64,000 bases of DNA from Flavobacterium anhuiense (GCF_004151235.1 NZ_JUIV01000005.1:1-64000), one strand, 5' to 3'; shown: positions 1-8,579, counted from the first letter of the stretch. The notes: generated from the letters alone by a model not told the origin. Numbers and translations: made by a program.

Positions 1-110
1 TTTTGTTACCGAATTATCTAACCTTTACAGAAATGACAAAAAATGAGAATAAAAAACTTTGCGCCTCCGTGACTTTGCGAGATTAAAAACAATCTGCGTG
101 AAATAAAAAA

Positions 111-845
111 CTAAGCTCTCTTAACTCCCAAAATAGCACCTGAATTCATATCTTGAACAAACCCAATAATTTCAAAATCTTGTGCATTATAATTTTTTGG
201 AAGATGAATTGCCGCTGTTCCTTTTTTGGTTTTGTTTAAATCTACAGATTGCAGATTACGAACAATTTGATAATGCGATAAAACCCGATTCGCATTTTCG
301 CCTCTTTTTACGTTGCTTTTAGCTTCTTTCTGAACAATTGCAATCAATAAACGGCTATTTTTTGAAGTGCCTTCTACATTATAATTTACAGAAAGCGAAT
401 TAGCATTTTGACTTGACTCTAGATTTAAACTAGCTAGAGCTGGTTTTGAAAGTGCCGATTTGATTCCGTTTCGCACACTCGTTTCTTGAGAACCGATAAA
501 ATCTGTTTTTCCGTTAATGATTACCTGAGGCGTATAAATTGGTTCTTTGCCCATAAATTGAGCGTAATCATATTGTCTTTTAGTAAAATCGGCATTGCTG
601 AAAATATCTTTCCAGCCTTGTTTGTCCCAATAATCGACATGATACGCCAATACATAAACGTTTTTATCACGGTATTCGTTCTGAATTTTCCCTAACAATT
701 CATCTGCCGGCGGACAACTCGAACAGCCTTCTGAAGTATATAATTCTAAAAGCGCAAAACCTTTTGAATTGTTTTGGCTGAATATGCTATTTCCAATCAG
801 AAGAAACAGCATTATAAAGCCACTTAATAATTTTATCTTTTTCAT
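111..845 (-). CDS. DUF1223 family secreted thioredoxin-fold protein
   Basis: This 244-residue protein starts with a Sec signal peptide (about residues 1-24, ending IFSQ) and should act in the periplasm. A CSSC motif at residues 41-44, followed by PPADELL, marks the thioredoxin-like active site of the DUF1223 family. The segments around YHVDYWDKQGW and YTPQVIINGK are also family hallmarks. The family's substrate is not established; a thiol-redox role is an inference from the CxxC motif. It stands alone on the minus strand, with a perfect palindrome between its start and the ohr gene. The adjacent ohr makes a role in oxidant stress plausible but unproven. Length matches the family. Confidence 0.85.
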   Translation of the reverse strand: MKKIKLLSGFIMLFLLIGNSIFSQNNSKGFALLELYTSEGCSSCPPADELLGKIQNEYRDKNVYVLAYHVDYWDKQGWKDIFSNADFTKRQYDYAQFMGKEPIYTPQVIINGKTDFIGSQETSVRNGIKSALSKPALASLNLESSQNANSLSVNYNVEGTSKNSRLLIAIVQKEAKSNVKRGENANRVLSHYQIVRNLQSVDLNKTKKGTAAIHLPKNYNAQDFEIIGFVQDMNSGAILGVKRA

Positions 846-859
846 AATTCTAATTTGTT

Positions 860-892
860 AAACCTAACAGGTTTTAAAAACCTGTTAGGTTT
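860..892. repeat. Perfect palindrome between DUF1223 gene and ohr
   Basis: The arms AAACCTAACAGGTTTT and AAAACCTGTTAGGTTT face each other with one extra A between them. The hairpin lies just upstream of the DUF1223 start and about 60 nt downstream of the ohr stop, so it could end ohr transcription. It has no clear T tract of its own beyond the arm, and I also read it as one of several dispersed palindromes in this genome. Confidence 0.6.
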
Positions 893-951
893 GTTAAGAA
901 TGGAGTTTTCGCTTCAACTCATAACTCATAATTTATAATTTAAAACTCTTT

Positions 952-1362
952 TTAAAGAATATTAATCTCAACGTTTATATTTCCTCTAGTTGCTTTAGAA
1001 TACGGACAAGTCTGATGCGCTTGAGCCGCCAAAGCTTCTGCTGTTTGGATATCAATTCCTGGAAGGCTAATGTTTAATCTTGCCTGAAGAGAATATTCGC
1101 CTTCGGTTACACATAAATCAACCTCAGCGTCTACCGCAGTTTCAGCTGGAAGTCTAACTCCCAGTTTAGAAGCCGCAATTCCAAGTGCTCCAATAAAACA
1201 AGCCGACCATCCCGCTGCAAATAATTGCTCTGGATTTGTTCCCGGACGCGAAGATCCCGGTGCGCTTAATTTGATATTCAATTGTTCATCTGAACTTTGA
1301 GAAGCTCCTTCTCTACCGCCTGTTGTGTGTGTTTTTCCTGTGTATAAAATTTTTGTGCTCAT
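952..1362 (-). CDS. ohr: Organic hydroperoxide resistance protein Ohr
   Basis: This 136-residue protein belongs to the Ohr branch of the OsmC/Ohr family, which reduces organic hydroperoxides with a lipoyl-dependent dithiol. The two catalytic cysteines are visible: C55 in GWSACFIG and C119 in HQTCPYS. The arginine of GREG (R17) and the glutamate of NPEQ (E45), which position the peroxidatic cysteine in the family, are also present. The length is normal and no signal peptide is seen, so it should be cytoplasmic. It lies between two secreted proteins on the same strand. A second OsmC-family gene and an OxyR-type regulator lie within 10 kb, so the neighbourhood is rich in peroxide-defence functions. 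Confidence 0.93.
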   Translation of the reverse strand: MSTKILYTGKTHTTGGREGASQSSDEQLNIKLSAPGSSRPGTNPEQLFAAGWSACFIGALGIAASKLGVRLPAETAVDAEVDLCVTEGEYSLQARLNISLPGIDIQTAEALAAQAHQTCPYSKATRGNINVEINIL

Positions 1363-1420
1363 GATTTTTTGTGTGAAATGTTATTTATAAAATGTGATAT
1401 GTTTATTGGTATTGCAATTC

Positions 1421-1446
1421 AATTTGGAATTTGGAATTTGGAATTT
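1421..1446. repeat. Short tandem repeat of TTTGGAATT units
   Basis: Three near-identical 9-bp units of TTTGGAATT type lie just downstream of the hydrolase gene at 1461. The same AATTCCAAATTCCA motif recurs at about 8598 and forms the terminator stem at 9870-9920, so it is a reused intergenic motif. Confidence 0.5.
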
Positions 1447-1460
1447 TAAAAAATTGGAAT

Positions 1461-2447
1461 TTATTTAGAAACATCAATTATCGCTTGTGCAAACGCCTTT
1501 GGATCTTCTTGCGGAACGTTGTGTCCGATTCCTTTTAAAATTCTGTGTTCGTATTTTCCTGTGAATTTGTTTGCGTACGCTTTTCCATCCGCGAAAGCGC
1601 CATCAAAATCACTTCCTATTGTAATAGTCGGAACTTTAATTTCTGGTTTTGCCGCCAAACGCTTTTCTAGATTATCGTATTTTGCTTCTCCCGCCTCAAG
1701 AGACTGTCTCCATCTGTAATTATGAATCACAATTGCTACGTGATCTGGATTATCAAAAGACTGAGCTGTTTGATCGTAAGTTGCTTTGTCGAAGTTCCAT
1801 AATGGAGAAGCGATTTTCCAGATTAGTTTATTAAAATCGTACGTGTTTTGCGTGTAACCTTGTTTTCCTCTTTCGGTTGCGAAATAATATTGATACCACC
1901 ATCCTAACTCAGCTGTCGGAGGAAGCGGTTTTAAATTTGCTTCTAAATTCACCACCAAATAACCACTTACAGAAACCAAACCTTTTACGCGTTCTGGCCA
2001 AAGTGCCGATACTACAACTGCTGTTCTAGCTCCCCAATCGAAACCGCCAATTACAGCTTTATCTATTTTCAATGCATCCATGAAAGCGATAATATCACTA
2101 GCCAAAGCCGCTTGCTGACCGTTTCTAAAAGTGTCTTTTGAGAGGAAAGTCGTTGTTCCGAATCCACGCAAATAAGGTGTGAAAACGTGATATCCTTTTG
2201 CTACTAAAATCGGAACAACTTCGTTATAACTATGAATATCGTACGGCCAGCCGTGAAGCAAGATTACTGGCGTTCCGTTTGACGGACCTGCTTCAGTATA
2301 GCCCACGTTTAATAATCCGGCGTTGATTTGTTTTAAAGTTCCTAAAGAACTATTTACTTCAATTATTTTTTTCTGTGAAGTCTGTGCTTGAGTGAAAGCT
2401 GCATTCATAAAAAGAATAGCGATTAGAATATTTGATAGTGTTTTCAT
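1461..2447 (-). CDS. Secreted alpha/beta hydrolase, epoxide hydrolase-like
   Basis: This 328-residue protein has a signal peptide (about residues 1-22, ending TQAQ) and an alpha/beta-hydrolase fold. The oxyanion-hole motif HGWP sits near residue 65. The nucleophile elbow reads GGFDWGAR with Asp137 in the nucleophile position, as in epoxide hydrolases and haloalkane dehalogenases rather than Ser esterases. A catalytic His is in the GIGHNVPQEDP segment near the C-terminus. The substrate cannot be deduced. Its promoter shares an identical box arrangement with that of the cupin gene at 2874-3284, so the two are probably induced together. A second, Ser-type secreted hydrolase lies at 8790. Confidence 0.85.
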   Translation of the reverse strand: MKTLSNILIAILFMNAAFTQAQTSQKKIIEVNSSLGTLKQINAGLLNVGYTEAGPSNGTPVILLHGWPYDIHSYNEVVPILVAKGYHVFTPYLRGFGTTTFLSKDTFRNGQQAALASDIIAFMDALKIDKAVIGGFDWGARTAVVVSALWPERVKGLVSVSGYLVVNLEANLKPLPPTAELGWWYQYYFATERGKQGYTQNTYDFNKLIWKIASPLWNFDKATYDQTAQSFDNPDHVAIVIHNYRWRQSLEAGEAKYDNLEKRLAAKPEIKVPTITIGSDFDGAFADGKAYANKFTGKYEHRILKGIGHNVPQEDPKAFAQAIIDVSK

Positions 2448-2491
2448 AATTTTTATTATTTGATTAGTTGATTATCAGTTAATTTCTTCGT

Positions 2492-2567
2492 CAAAGGTAT
2501 CTTGACAATGCTTGTTTTAAAAGGTAAAAAAAGGTGAAGTGGACAAAGTTGCGGGTGAAATGGACAA
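2492..2567 (-). promoter_or_regulatory. Hydrolase promoter with two activator boxes spaced 21 bp
   Basis: Read on the minus strand, a Bacteroidetes -7 element TACCTTTG lies at 2492-2499. Thirty-three bases further upstream sit two direct repeats given here on the plus strand: GGTGAAGTGGACAA at 2533-2546 and GGTGAAATGGACAA at 2554-2567, spaced exactly 21 bp. Two direct half-sites two helical turns apart just upstream of the core promoter are typical of AraC-family activators. The cupin gene has the same arrangement with the same 33-nt gap. The identity of the regulator is inference. Confidence 0.7.
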
Positions 2568-2687
2568 GCTTTGTTTTTGCATCGCAAAGTGCGCAGAGGT
2601 TTTTCGCAAAGAGCACAAAGATTTTTGAGTTGAAACTAAGTTTTTTTTAAGTTCACAAAGATTTATCTTCTAAACTTTACTTTTTTT

Positions 2688-2745
2688 GCCACAGATTAAA
2701 GGATTAAAATGATTAAAATCTGTGAAAATCAATTTAATCTGTGGC
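2688..2745. repeat. Inverted repeat of the CACAGATT family
   Basis: GCCACAGATTAAA at 2688-2700 is matched by TTTAATCTGTGGC at 2733-2745. The rest of the gene-free stretch 2568-2873 holds repeated ACTTTGCG / TTGCGC motifs, which also appear at 50-105 and about 2760-2850. I see no gene there. The hairpin may help end transcription of the cupin gene. Confidence 0.55.
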
Positions 2746-2873
2746 TAAAATTTCAACACAAAACTTTGCGAGCTTAATGTCTACTGACATTCTCCTTAAA
2801 CAGAACTTCGCGTCCTTTGCGAAAATCCCTTGCGCACTTTGCGTTAAAAAACTACCAGCATTTCAACTTGAAA

Positions 2874-3284
2874 CTATTTCTTCATCGTCAAAATAGGTTT
2901 CCCTTTTTCTACGATATAAGTTGCTAGTTCTGATGCTTTGGCATTTGTATTGTTTTTAGCAGAATGAACTACTCCTGCCGGAATAAAAAGCACTTCTCCT
3001 GCTTTTAGTGTCACTGGTTTTTCACCTTCAATTTGATATTCTAGTGAACCTTCAACAACGTAAATGACTTCTTCGCCTGGGTGAGAATGTTTTCCAAATG
3101 CAGAATGTCCGTCAAAATCGATTCTTGCTTGTACCATTTCTTTTCCTGGAGTGCTAAGATCATGTTTTTGCAAATCGATGCGTTTTACTCCTTGTGCTGT
3201 AATCTGATTCGGAACTAAAAAGGCAATGATTCCTAAAACAATAATTGCGATTATAACCCATGTTTTTTGTTTTTTCGTTTCCAT
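2874..3284 (-). CDS. Membrane-anchored cupin domain protein
   Basis: This 136-residue protein has one N-terminal hydrophobic segment (about residues 9-27), either a signal peptide or a membrane anchor. A single cupin barrel follows. The metal-binding cupin motif 1 is visible as KHSHPGEEVIYVVEG and motif 2 as IPAGVVHSA, with the expected histidines and glutamate. The ligand or reaction is unknown. It is preceded by the same promoter architecture as the secreted hydrolase downstream (same strand), so both probably belong to one regulon, although each has its own promoter. Location outside the inner membrane is inferred from the leader. Confidence 0.82.
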   Translation of the reverse strand: METKKQKTWVIIAIIVLGIIAFLVPNQITAQGVKRIDLQKHDLSTPGKEMVQARIDFDGHSAFGKHSHPGEEVIYVVEGSLEYQIEGEKPVTLKAGEVLFIPAGVVHSAKNNTNAKASELATYIVEKGKPILTMKK

Positions 3285-3327
3285 AACTTCTGATTTAAAT
3301 TATTTGTTTTTCTGTTAATTTCTTCGT

Positions 3328-3403
3328 CAAAAGTATTTCGATAACCCTTCGTACGAAATCAGAAAATAGGTGAAACGGACAAACTTCAGGGTGAAATGGA
3401 CAG
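3328..3403 (-). promoter_or_regulatory. Cupin promoter with two activator boxes spaced 21 bp
   Basis: The minus-strand -7 element TACTTTTG is at 3328-3335. After a 33-nt gap, the plus-strand boxes GGTGAAACGGACAA (3369-3382) and GGTGAAATGGACAG (3390-3403) are spaced exactly 21 bp. The flank TTAATTTCTTCGTCAAA downstream of the start is shared with the hydrolase promoter at 2492. The remainder of 3404-3627 contains CGCAAAG and AAAGGATTAAAAAGG intergenic repeats and no credible gene. Confidence 0.7.
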
Positions 3404-3627
3404 GCTGTAAGTTGTGAATTGTGAGATGTAAAATGAGAGGGATTTTTACCGCAAAGGGCGCAAGGATTTTTAATTATAGGACTTTGTAAAAGCACAAAGA
3501 ACGCAAAGCTTTGCCTTTATTTCTTTTTGCCACTGATTAAAAGGATTAAAAAGGATTTGATAACCTATATTAACCGAAGCTTTATGAACATTGTGTAAAT
3601 CTGAGCGCTCTTTAAGGTTAAAATAAA

Positions 3628-3662
3628 AAATCAGGTATAGTATGTTATTACTATCCTGATTT
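3628..3662 (-). terminator. Hairpin terminator of the aspartyl protease gene
   Basis: AAATCAGGTATAGTA pairs with TTACTATCCTGATTT just downstream of the stop at 3686. The stem carries the same ATCAGG/CCTGAT core as the terminator at 5053-5094. Confidence 0.65.
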
Positions 3663-3685
3663 ATATAATTGTTCTGTGGCTAATT

Positions 3686-4942
3686 CTAATTCTCTAATTT
3701 CAAATAATTACCATCAAAACTAATCACGACTTTTTCAAATTGGCCGAGAACATCCTGACCGATATTCCCATAGTTTACTTCGCCATAAACGCCATAATCC
3801 TTTGGAGCAATTTCCATTTTTGGAAGCTGAATTGTTTTATTTCCGAGTGATATTGGCTGATCTTTTAAAACCAAAACTTCAGTCGAAACAACTTCTGCAC
3901 CAGCGCTGGAAGATTTTGTCGTTTCTAAAGTACCTATAGAATCAAGATCGGTTTTGAATGTTTCATAAAACGCTTTATTAAACAAACTTACTTTTGCACC
4001 GCTGTCAAAATTAAATGGCAGGGTTTTGCTTTTATACTTCAACATTACAATCGCTCTGAGTTCGTCTACAAACAAGTTTTTTTCGTTGGCACTTGATTCT
4101 AATTCTTTAGAAAACGTCAATTTATCTTTTTCAAAAGTAATTGTTCCTAACTCTTTTATTATCGGAAAACCAATAATTCCGTTAATCACATACGCTCCAT
4201 CTGCAAAAGTAAAAGCCTTATCTGGATATACTAAAAACACTGCGTTATGAATTTTCAATTCTCCTAAATTAATCTCCGACGCAACACCAATACGGACTTT
4301 ATTTTTCTGTCCTGTAAAACTCTCCACCGAAATATTATGGTCTGGAAGTATTTTAACTCCCATTTTTTTCGCTATGCTTTCTGTAATACAGCTAATTCCT
4401 GCCCCAGTATCAAAAACAAAATGAGAGACAGTGTCCTTTGCTTTAACTTCCGTTGTAATCAAACCCGCTTTGTCTTTTACAGCGGCAACAGTAATTTTAG
4501 TAAACTTATCTATAGATTGTCGTCTAGTACCTCTAAGCGTCTTCCAAATTTGCTGCGTATTTATTTCATCCTGAAGTTCTTCTTTGGTAAAACGCTGCTG
4601 AAATTTCATCGTTAAAACTTTAGAAGCCATATAAGCCGAATTGTAACTAAAGAGTTTGATGTAGTTATCATCTTTCAACTTGGCAAATTCATAAGTATTT
4701 ATAAGTTCATTGTTTTTTAAACTATCTAAATACTGATTTGATAACTTCGGCTTGTTACACACATTGGCATATAATCCCTTATAGAAATAATAATCTTTAC
4801 CCTTTTCTTTGCTATTAAAACTGTCCATTTTAGCAAACTGATGCTGTTTACTAAGCTGTTTTAAAATAGAATCCGATTTTGTCTGCCCAAATACTATTTG
4901 CACCGCAAACAAAAGACCAAGTAAAAGTTTATTAGAATTCAT
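3686..4942 (-). CDS. Secreted pepsin/retropepsin-like aspartyl protease family protein
   Basis: This 418-residue protein has a signal peptide (residues 1-20, ending IVFGQ). After about 150 residues of linker come two halves of an aspartic protease fold. The first has the catalytic motif DTGAG at residues 178-182 (context FVFDTGAG). The second has DSGA at 313-316 (context FNFDSGA). Having both Asp-Thr/Ser-Gly motifs in one chain suggests a complete bilobed active site rather than a dimeric retropepsin. Substrate is unknown. It has its own terminator and no obvious operon partner. Protease activity is inferred from the motifs. Confidence 0.83.
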   Translation of the reverse strand: MNSNKLLLGLLFAVQIVFGQTKSDSILKQLSKQHQFAKMDSFNSKEKGKDYYFYKGLYANVCNKPKLSNQYLDSLKNNELINTYEFAKLKDDNYIKLFSYNSAYMASKVLTMKFQQRFTKEELQDEINTQQIWKTLRGTRRQSIDKFTKITVAAVKDKAGLITTEVKAKDTVSHFVFDTGAGISCITESIAKKMGVKILPDHNISVESFTGQKNKVRIGVASEINLGELKIHNAVFLVYPDKAFTFADGAYVINGIIGFPIIKELGTITFEKDKLTFSKELESSANEKNLFVDELRAIVMLKYKSKTLPFNFDSGAKVSLFNKAFYETFKTDLDSIGTLETTKSSSAGAEVVSTEVLVLKDQPISLGNKTIQLPKMEIAPKDYGVYGEVNYGNIGQDVLGQFEKVVISFDGNYLKLEN

Positions 4943-5052
4943 TTATCTGATTTTTGAATGTTAAATATAAGGAAAATCCGAAAAAAAATTAAAGTTTCAA
5001 ATTCCAATTCTTTGTCTTGAAATTTGAGTTTTCAAAAATTGAAATTTTCAAA

Positions 5053-5094
5053 AAAAAATCAGGTTTAGCATTTCTGCCATTCCTGATTTTTTTT
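5053..5094 (-). terminator. Strong hairpin terminator of the 849-residue lipoprotein gene
   Basis: The stem AAAAAATCAGG / CCTGATTTTTT closes a loop of about 18 nt. Read on the minus strand it ends in a run of T, 23 nt after the lipoprotein stop codon. This is a textbook intrinsic terminator. Confidence 0.8.
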
Positions 5095-5116
5095 GAATTA
5101 ATTAACCTTCACTTAT

Positions 5117-7666
5117 TTATCTTCTTCCTCTAAAACCTCCACCGCCTCTAAAGCCACCACCGCCAAAGCCTCCGCCATTAAATCCGCCACCACTTCTTTG
5201 GATATTCTGAAAGTTTCGAGTTTGCATTTCGCCGCGATCTCTTGAAAAAGCTGAGCGGTCTAGATCTCGTGTAACATCAGGATGACCTGCCTCACCAAGC
5301 GGTTTATTTGGTTGTCCAAGCGTTTGATCTGCTTTAGGGAAATTATCACGTTGCATTCCGTCTCCCATTCGGGTTTCACCTCCTAAATTTTGACCAGTTT
5401 TTGGCAGATTATCACGCTGAATTCTTTCTCCTGCACCATTGGCACCAAGTCCTTGATTATCTCGCTGAATCCTTTCGCCAGCGCCATTTGCGCCAAGTCC
5501 TTGATTAGCTCTATTCTGAATTCCTTCACCCCCTTTTTTAGACGAACCCAAAGTTCCTGCCTGCGTCCAGCCACCGTTTCCATTATTATAATGGCTCCAA
5601 TTTCCGTTGGCATCTCTTTTATAGACGTGACCGTCGTGACCAGCATAAACATTATTATTGGTATGAATCGTAGTTCCTCCGCCTCTTCTATGTGTAATTA
5701 CACCTTTATTTCCGCTCGAAGTTTCATAACCAATTGCAGTTCCGCGTCGGGTTGTAATATGACCCGTCTGCGCCCACTGATTTCCGTTTGTAGCTGCAGA
5801 ATGTCCCCATTGCGCATACGCGTTATGCCCTTGATTGGTTCTCGCATAATTACCCGTCCACGGATTATAAGTGCTTGCAGCCGTGCGTCCGCCATACCAG
5901 CCTTGTACGCTTGCAGAACGACCATATCTTCCTGTTGCAGGATTATACCAAGCCGAAGTTCCAGCTGCTCCATAAGGTCCATAAACGCGTCTTCCAGCGG
6001 CATAACCTCCCGTCCACGGATTGTAAACCGCTCCTCCTCCATACGCATAAGGCCACGGACGATAAATCGGATACAGTCCGCCGTAATACATATAAGGCGG
6101 ATAATACCATCCTGTGCCATAAGTTAAGATAGCGCCGAATGTTGCACCAATAATAAAAGCGCCTAAATAACCCGCTGTTGCACTGCTTTCAACCGTTGTA
6201 TCGGTTGTGGTTTGCGTTACGTACGTAACATTATATACTGGCGAACTTGGCGGAATCGTATAAATTTCTTTCGGAACAGAATCGCATGTTTTCCAAGGTC
6301 CGTTAGGACTTGTTGACATAAACCAAACCGCTTGAAAACACAAATAATACAAATCACCCACTTTTATAATCTTCTCTTGCGTATTGCTTGCATATTGCAT
6401 TTTTGTTCCGTCAATAGGTTTAAACTGAGGCGTTCCGCCATCATACGATACTTTTACTTTTGCCTCAGCATCCGATTTCTTTAAAATAGCCGTTGTCGGA
6501 ACTTGCGATAACATTACCGCATCATTCGCTTCCTGCGTTCCAGGCACAGAGGACAATACATTCGCACGCGGAGAATCCTTAGGAATTTTAGCAAAATCAG
6601 CAGGAAGACTATTACTAGCATAACTCCATGGTCCAGTTAATTCTTTAGACTTAAACCATCTTCCAGACAACAATACATAGTACTGGCCTTTGTTTTCATC
6701 GGCAAAAACATCATTCTCGGTATTGTCAATATATAACAATTTAGTTCCTGGGATTTTAACAAACTTCGGACTTCCGTTTATGGCAATCAATTCTGCAGGT
6801 TTATTGCTGTAGAAAACCTCTGGTGCTCCACCAGATGAAGGCGGCGGAATCATTTTCTTAACATCATCAAAATTCTGTCCCGAAGGCAGATTGCTCAAAC
6901 CCGAAGGCAATTGGGTTGTTTTAGTCCATTTGCCCGCTAAATTTTTCGAAGTCAGCCAAATATTCTCCACCAATAAATAATAATCCTTTGTGGTTTTATC
7001 AAAAAACAAATCCCAATTGGTATTCACCACATATTGAATATCTGTTTTTTCGACAGGCACCAAAACCGGTTCGCCTTGCACAATAAGCAAAATCGACGGA
7101 TTGGTACTGTAAAAAATAGTTGGAGGATCGTTTTTAGCTGCAATTCCCTTTGGCGGACTTTTAGTATGACTTAAATCAGCCAAAATGCGATCTACCGAAA
7201 TAGGATCTCCACTCTGAGGCAGCGTTTCTTTAAACAGCTTTTCCATTTCAGGAACTTTCTTTTTGTCCAGAGCAGGAAAACGTATATCGGTTACTTGAAG
7301 ATTTTTAATAAAAGCGCTTCGATTGTCTTTGTCTACCAATGTTTCAGCTTTCAAAGAAGCCACGCCCAAAACCTGTTTTCCATCTTTTGGAGTCAGCGAA
7401 AAAGCCACTCGCGCTGTAAGTTCTTTAAAATCTTTCCAGTCGTCTACCTGAGGCTGATAATAAACCAATTTCGTCCCGTTGTTTTCAGCTTCACGAGGCC
7501 AGCCACGATCGGCAATTAATGTAGAGTCGGCAGTTTCAGACTTTCCAGTTTCAGAACTTGACTGCTCAACATCTTTATCTTTTTTGCAGGAGAACAAAAC
7601 TGCACTCAAACAAACTCCAAATATTAGAAAAGCATTTCTCATAAATTTAAAAGTTAGATTATTCAT
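5117..7666 (-). CDS. Large repeat-containing lipoprotein with Gly/Arg-rich tail
   Basis: The start as drawn gives 849 residues, but Met9 (position 7642) is an equally good start and gives a cleaner signal peptide. The lipobox ends LFSC with Cys27. Three related units follow at about residues 181-265, 281-365 and 403-475; each has a YSxxP-type opening, a central Tyr-rich strand pair, and a W-x-S-K-L-x-G-x-W ending followed by LP and IPxxSP. A Gly/Ala-rich hydrophobic stretch (about 498-521) leads into a Tyr/Gly/Trp-rich region. The tail contains tandem copies of NQGLGANGAGERIQRD and ends in GGGFRGGGGFRGRR. Similar proteins are sometimes labelled carbohydrate-binding, but I see no basis for naming a ligand. 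It is probably an outer-membrane surface lipoprotein. Confidence 0.75.
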   Translation of the reverse strand: MNNLTFKFMRNAFLIFGVCLSAVLFSCKKDKDVEQSSSETGKSETADSTLIADRGWPREAENNGTKLVYYQPQVDDWKDFKELTARVAFSLTPKDGKQVLGVASLKAETLVDKDNRSAFIKNLQVTDIRFPALDKKKVPEMEKLFKETLPQSGDPISVDRILADLSHTKSPPKGIAAKNDPPTIFYSTNPSILLIVQGEPVLVPVEKTDIQYVVNTNWDLFFDKTTKDYYLLVENIWLTSKNLAGKWTKTTQLPSGLSNLPSGQNFDDVKKMIPPPSSGGAPEVFYSNKPAELIAINGSPKFVKIPGTKLLYIDNTENDVFADENKGQYYVLLSGRWFKSKELTGPWSYASNSLPADFAKIPKDSPRANVLSSVPGTQEANDAVMLSQVPTTAILKKSDAEAKVKVSYDGGTPQFKPIDGTKMQYASNTQEKIIKVGDLYYLCFQAVWFMSTSPNGPWKTCDSVPKEIYTIPPSSPVYNVTYVTQTTTDTTVESSATAGYLGAFIIGATFGAILTYGTGWYYPPYMYYGGLYPIYRPWPYAYGGGAVYNPWTGGYAAGRRVYGPYGAAGTSAWYNPATGRYGRSASVQGWYGGRTAASTYNPWTGNYARTNQGHNAYAQWGHSAATNGNQWAQTGHITTRRGTAIGYETSSGNKGVITHRRGGGTTIHTNNNVYAGHDGHVYKRDANGNWSHYNNGNGGWTQAGTLGSSKKGGEGIQNRANQGLGANGAGERIQRDNQGLGANGAGERIQRDNLPKTGQNLGGETRMGDGMQRDNFPKADQTLGQPNKPLGEAGHPDVTRDLDRSAFSRDRGEMQTRNFQNIQRSGGGFNGGGFGGGGFRGGGGFRGRR

Positions 7667-7873
7667 TGAAAACTTATTTTCTCGATCGTCTTATAAAATT
7701 CTTTCGTATAAAATTAAATTCACCGCATAAATAAAACTACAAATCAGCCACTTACTTTGTTTCACATTATAATTTGAAACCAAATAAGCACCTAAATGCT
7801 CGTTCTTTTCTCTAACTGAGATTTTAAATCTGTTTCTAAATAAGTATTATAAAGTCAAGCATTGATATTAATT

Positions 7874-7956
7874 AGGAGCTGTTTCCTGCTATCCGCTATA
7901 TCTTTTCCTTGCTAAAGAAGCAAGAAAAAGGATGCCGCTCCTATCAGGGCTAGGGC
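7874..7956. repeat. Structured dispersed intergenic element
   Basis: AGGAGC at 7874-7879 pairs with GCTCCT at 7937-7942, enclosing an inner stem of TTTTCCTTGC against GCAAGAAAAAGG (about 7903-7930). The 3' part reads CTATCAGGGCTAGGGC. I recognise the GGAGCTxTTTCCxGCTATCCGCT ... CCTATCxGGGCTAGGG layout as a recurring Flavobacterium intergenic sequence, from memory only. It lies in the 496-base gap 7667-8162; the rest of the gap is AT-rich and holds only the promoter at 8069-8100. Confidence 0.55.
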
Positions 7957-8068
7957 ACTCATTTTCATAAGGAAGTTTTCGAAAAATTATTATTTAAAGT
8001 CTTTTGCGTTCTAACCTCAATCAAACCAATACTTATAAATTATTTTTATAAATACTAAAAATTATTAA

Positions 8069-8100
8069 TTTGATTAATAAACACCTTCCCTATACCTTTG
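8069..8100 (+). promoter_or_regulatory. Bacteroidetes-type promoter of the OsmC gene
   Basis: TTTG at 8069-8072 and TACCTTTG at 8093-8100 are separated by 20 nt, matching the phylum consensus TTTG-N19-21-TAnnTTTG. The gene starts about 60 nt downstream. Confidence 0.75.
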
Positions 8101-8162
8101 TCTCATCAAAATCAAAGAAATGATTTGAACATCTTAAAAAATAACTTAAAAAAATAGAAATC

Positions 8163-8579
8163 ATGAAATTTACAAGAAGAGCAAACGCAAACTGGAAAGG
8201 TACAGGAATGGAAGGAAAAGGAACCATCAGTACACAAAGCACCACTTTAGATAATGCACAATTATCATTCAAAACTCGTTTTGAGCAAGGTGTTGGAACC
8301 AATCCTGAAGAATTAATCGCAGCGGCACATTCTGGATGTTTTACTATGCAATTAAGCTTTTTATTATCTGAAGCGGGTTTTGTTCCAGAAGATTTAGACA
8401 CAACGGCTAAAGTAACTTTTGAGGACGGAACTATCACTTTAATTCAGTTAGAATTGACTGGAAAAGTACCTGGAATTTCTGCAGAAGAGTTTCAGCAAAC
8501 CGCACAAAAAGCAAAAGAAATTTGTCCAATTTCTAAATTGCTGAATACTGAGATTACTTTATCAATCACTTTACTTTAA
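8163..8579 (+). CDS. OsmC family peroxiredoxin-like protein
   Basis: This 138-residue cytoplasmic protein is of the OsmC branch: it begins with the typical ANWKGTGMEGKGT strand, has the NPEELIAAAHSGCF motif containing the first catalytic cysteine, and the KEICPISKLL motif containing the second. OsmC proteins reduce organic and inorganic hydroperoxides. It differs clearly from the Ohr protein at 952-1362 in length and N-terminus, so this genome region carries one member of each subfamily. It is transcribed from its own promoter. The downstream secreted hydrolase is on the same strand but separated by a repeat element. Confidence 0.92.
   Translation: MKFTRRANANWKGTGMEGKGTISTQSTTLDNAQLSFKTRFEQGVGTNPEELIAAAHSGCFTMQLSFLLSEAGFVPEDLDTTAKVTFEDGTITLIQLELTGKVPGISAEEFQQTAQKAKEICPISKLLNTEITLSITLL

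Noticed and set aside
3295..3495. Minus-strand ORF of 66 codons
   Set aside because: It lies over the cupin promoter and its activator boxes, and its translation is made of intergenic repeat sequence.
5390..6127. Plus-strand ORF of 245 codons opposite the large lipoprotein
   Set aside because: It is the antisense shadow of a Gly/Tyr-rich coding region; Ser/Arg/Ile-rich translation shows no protein-like pattern.
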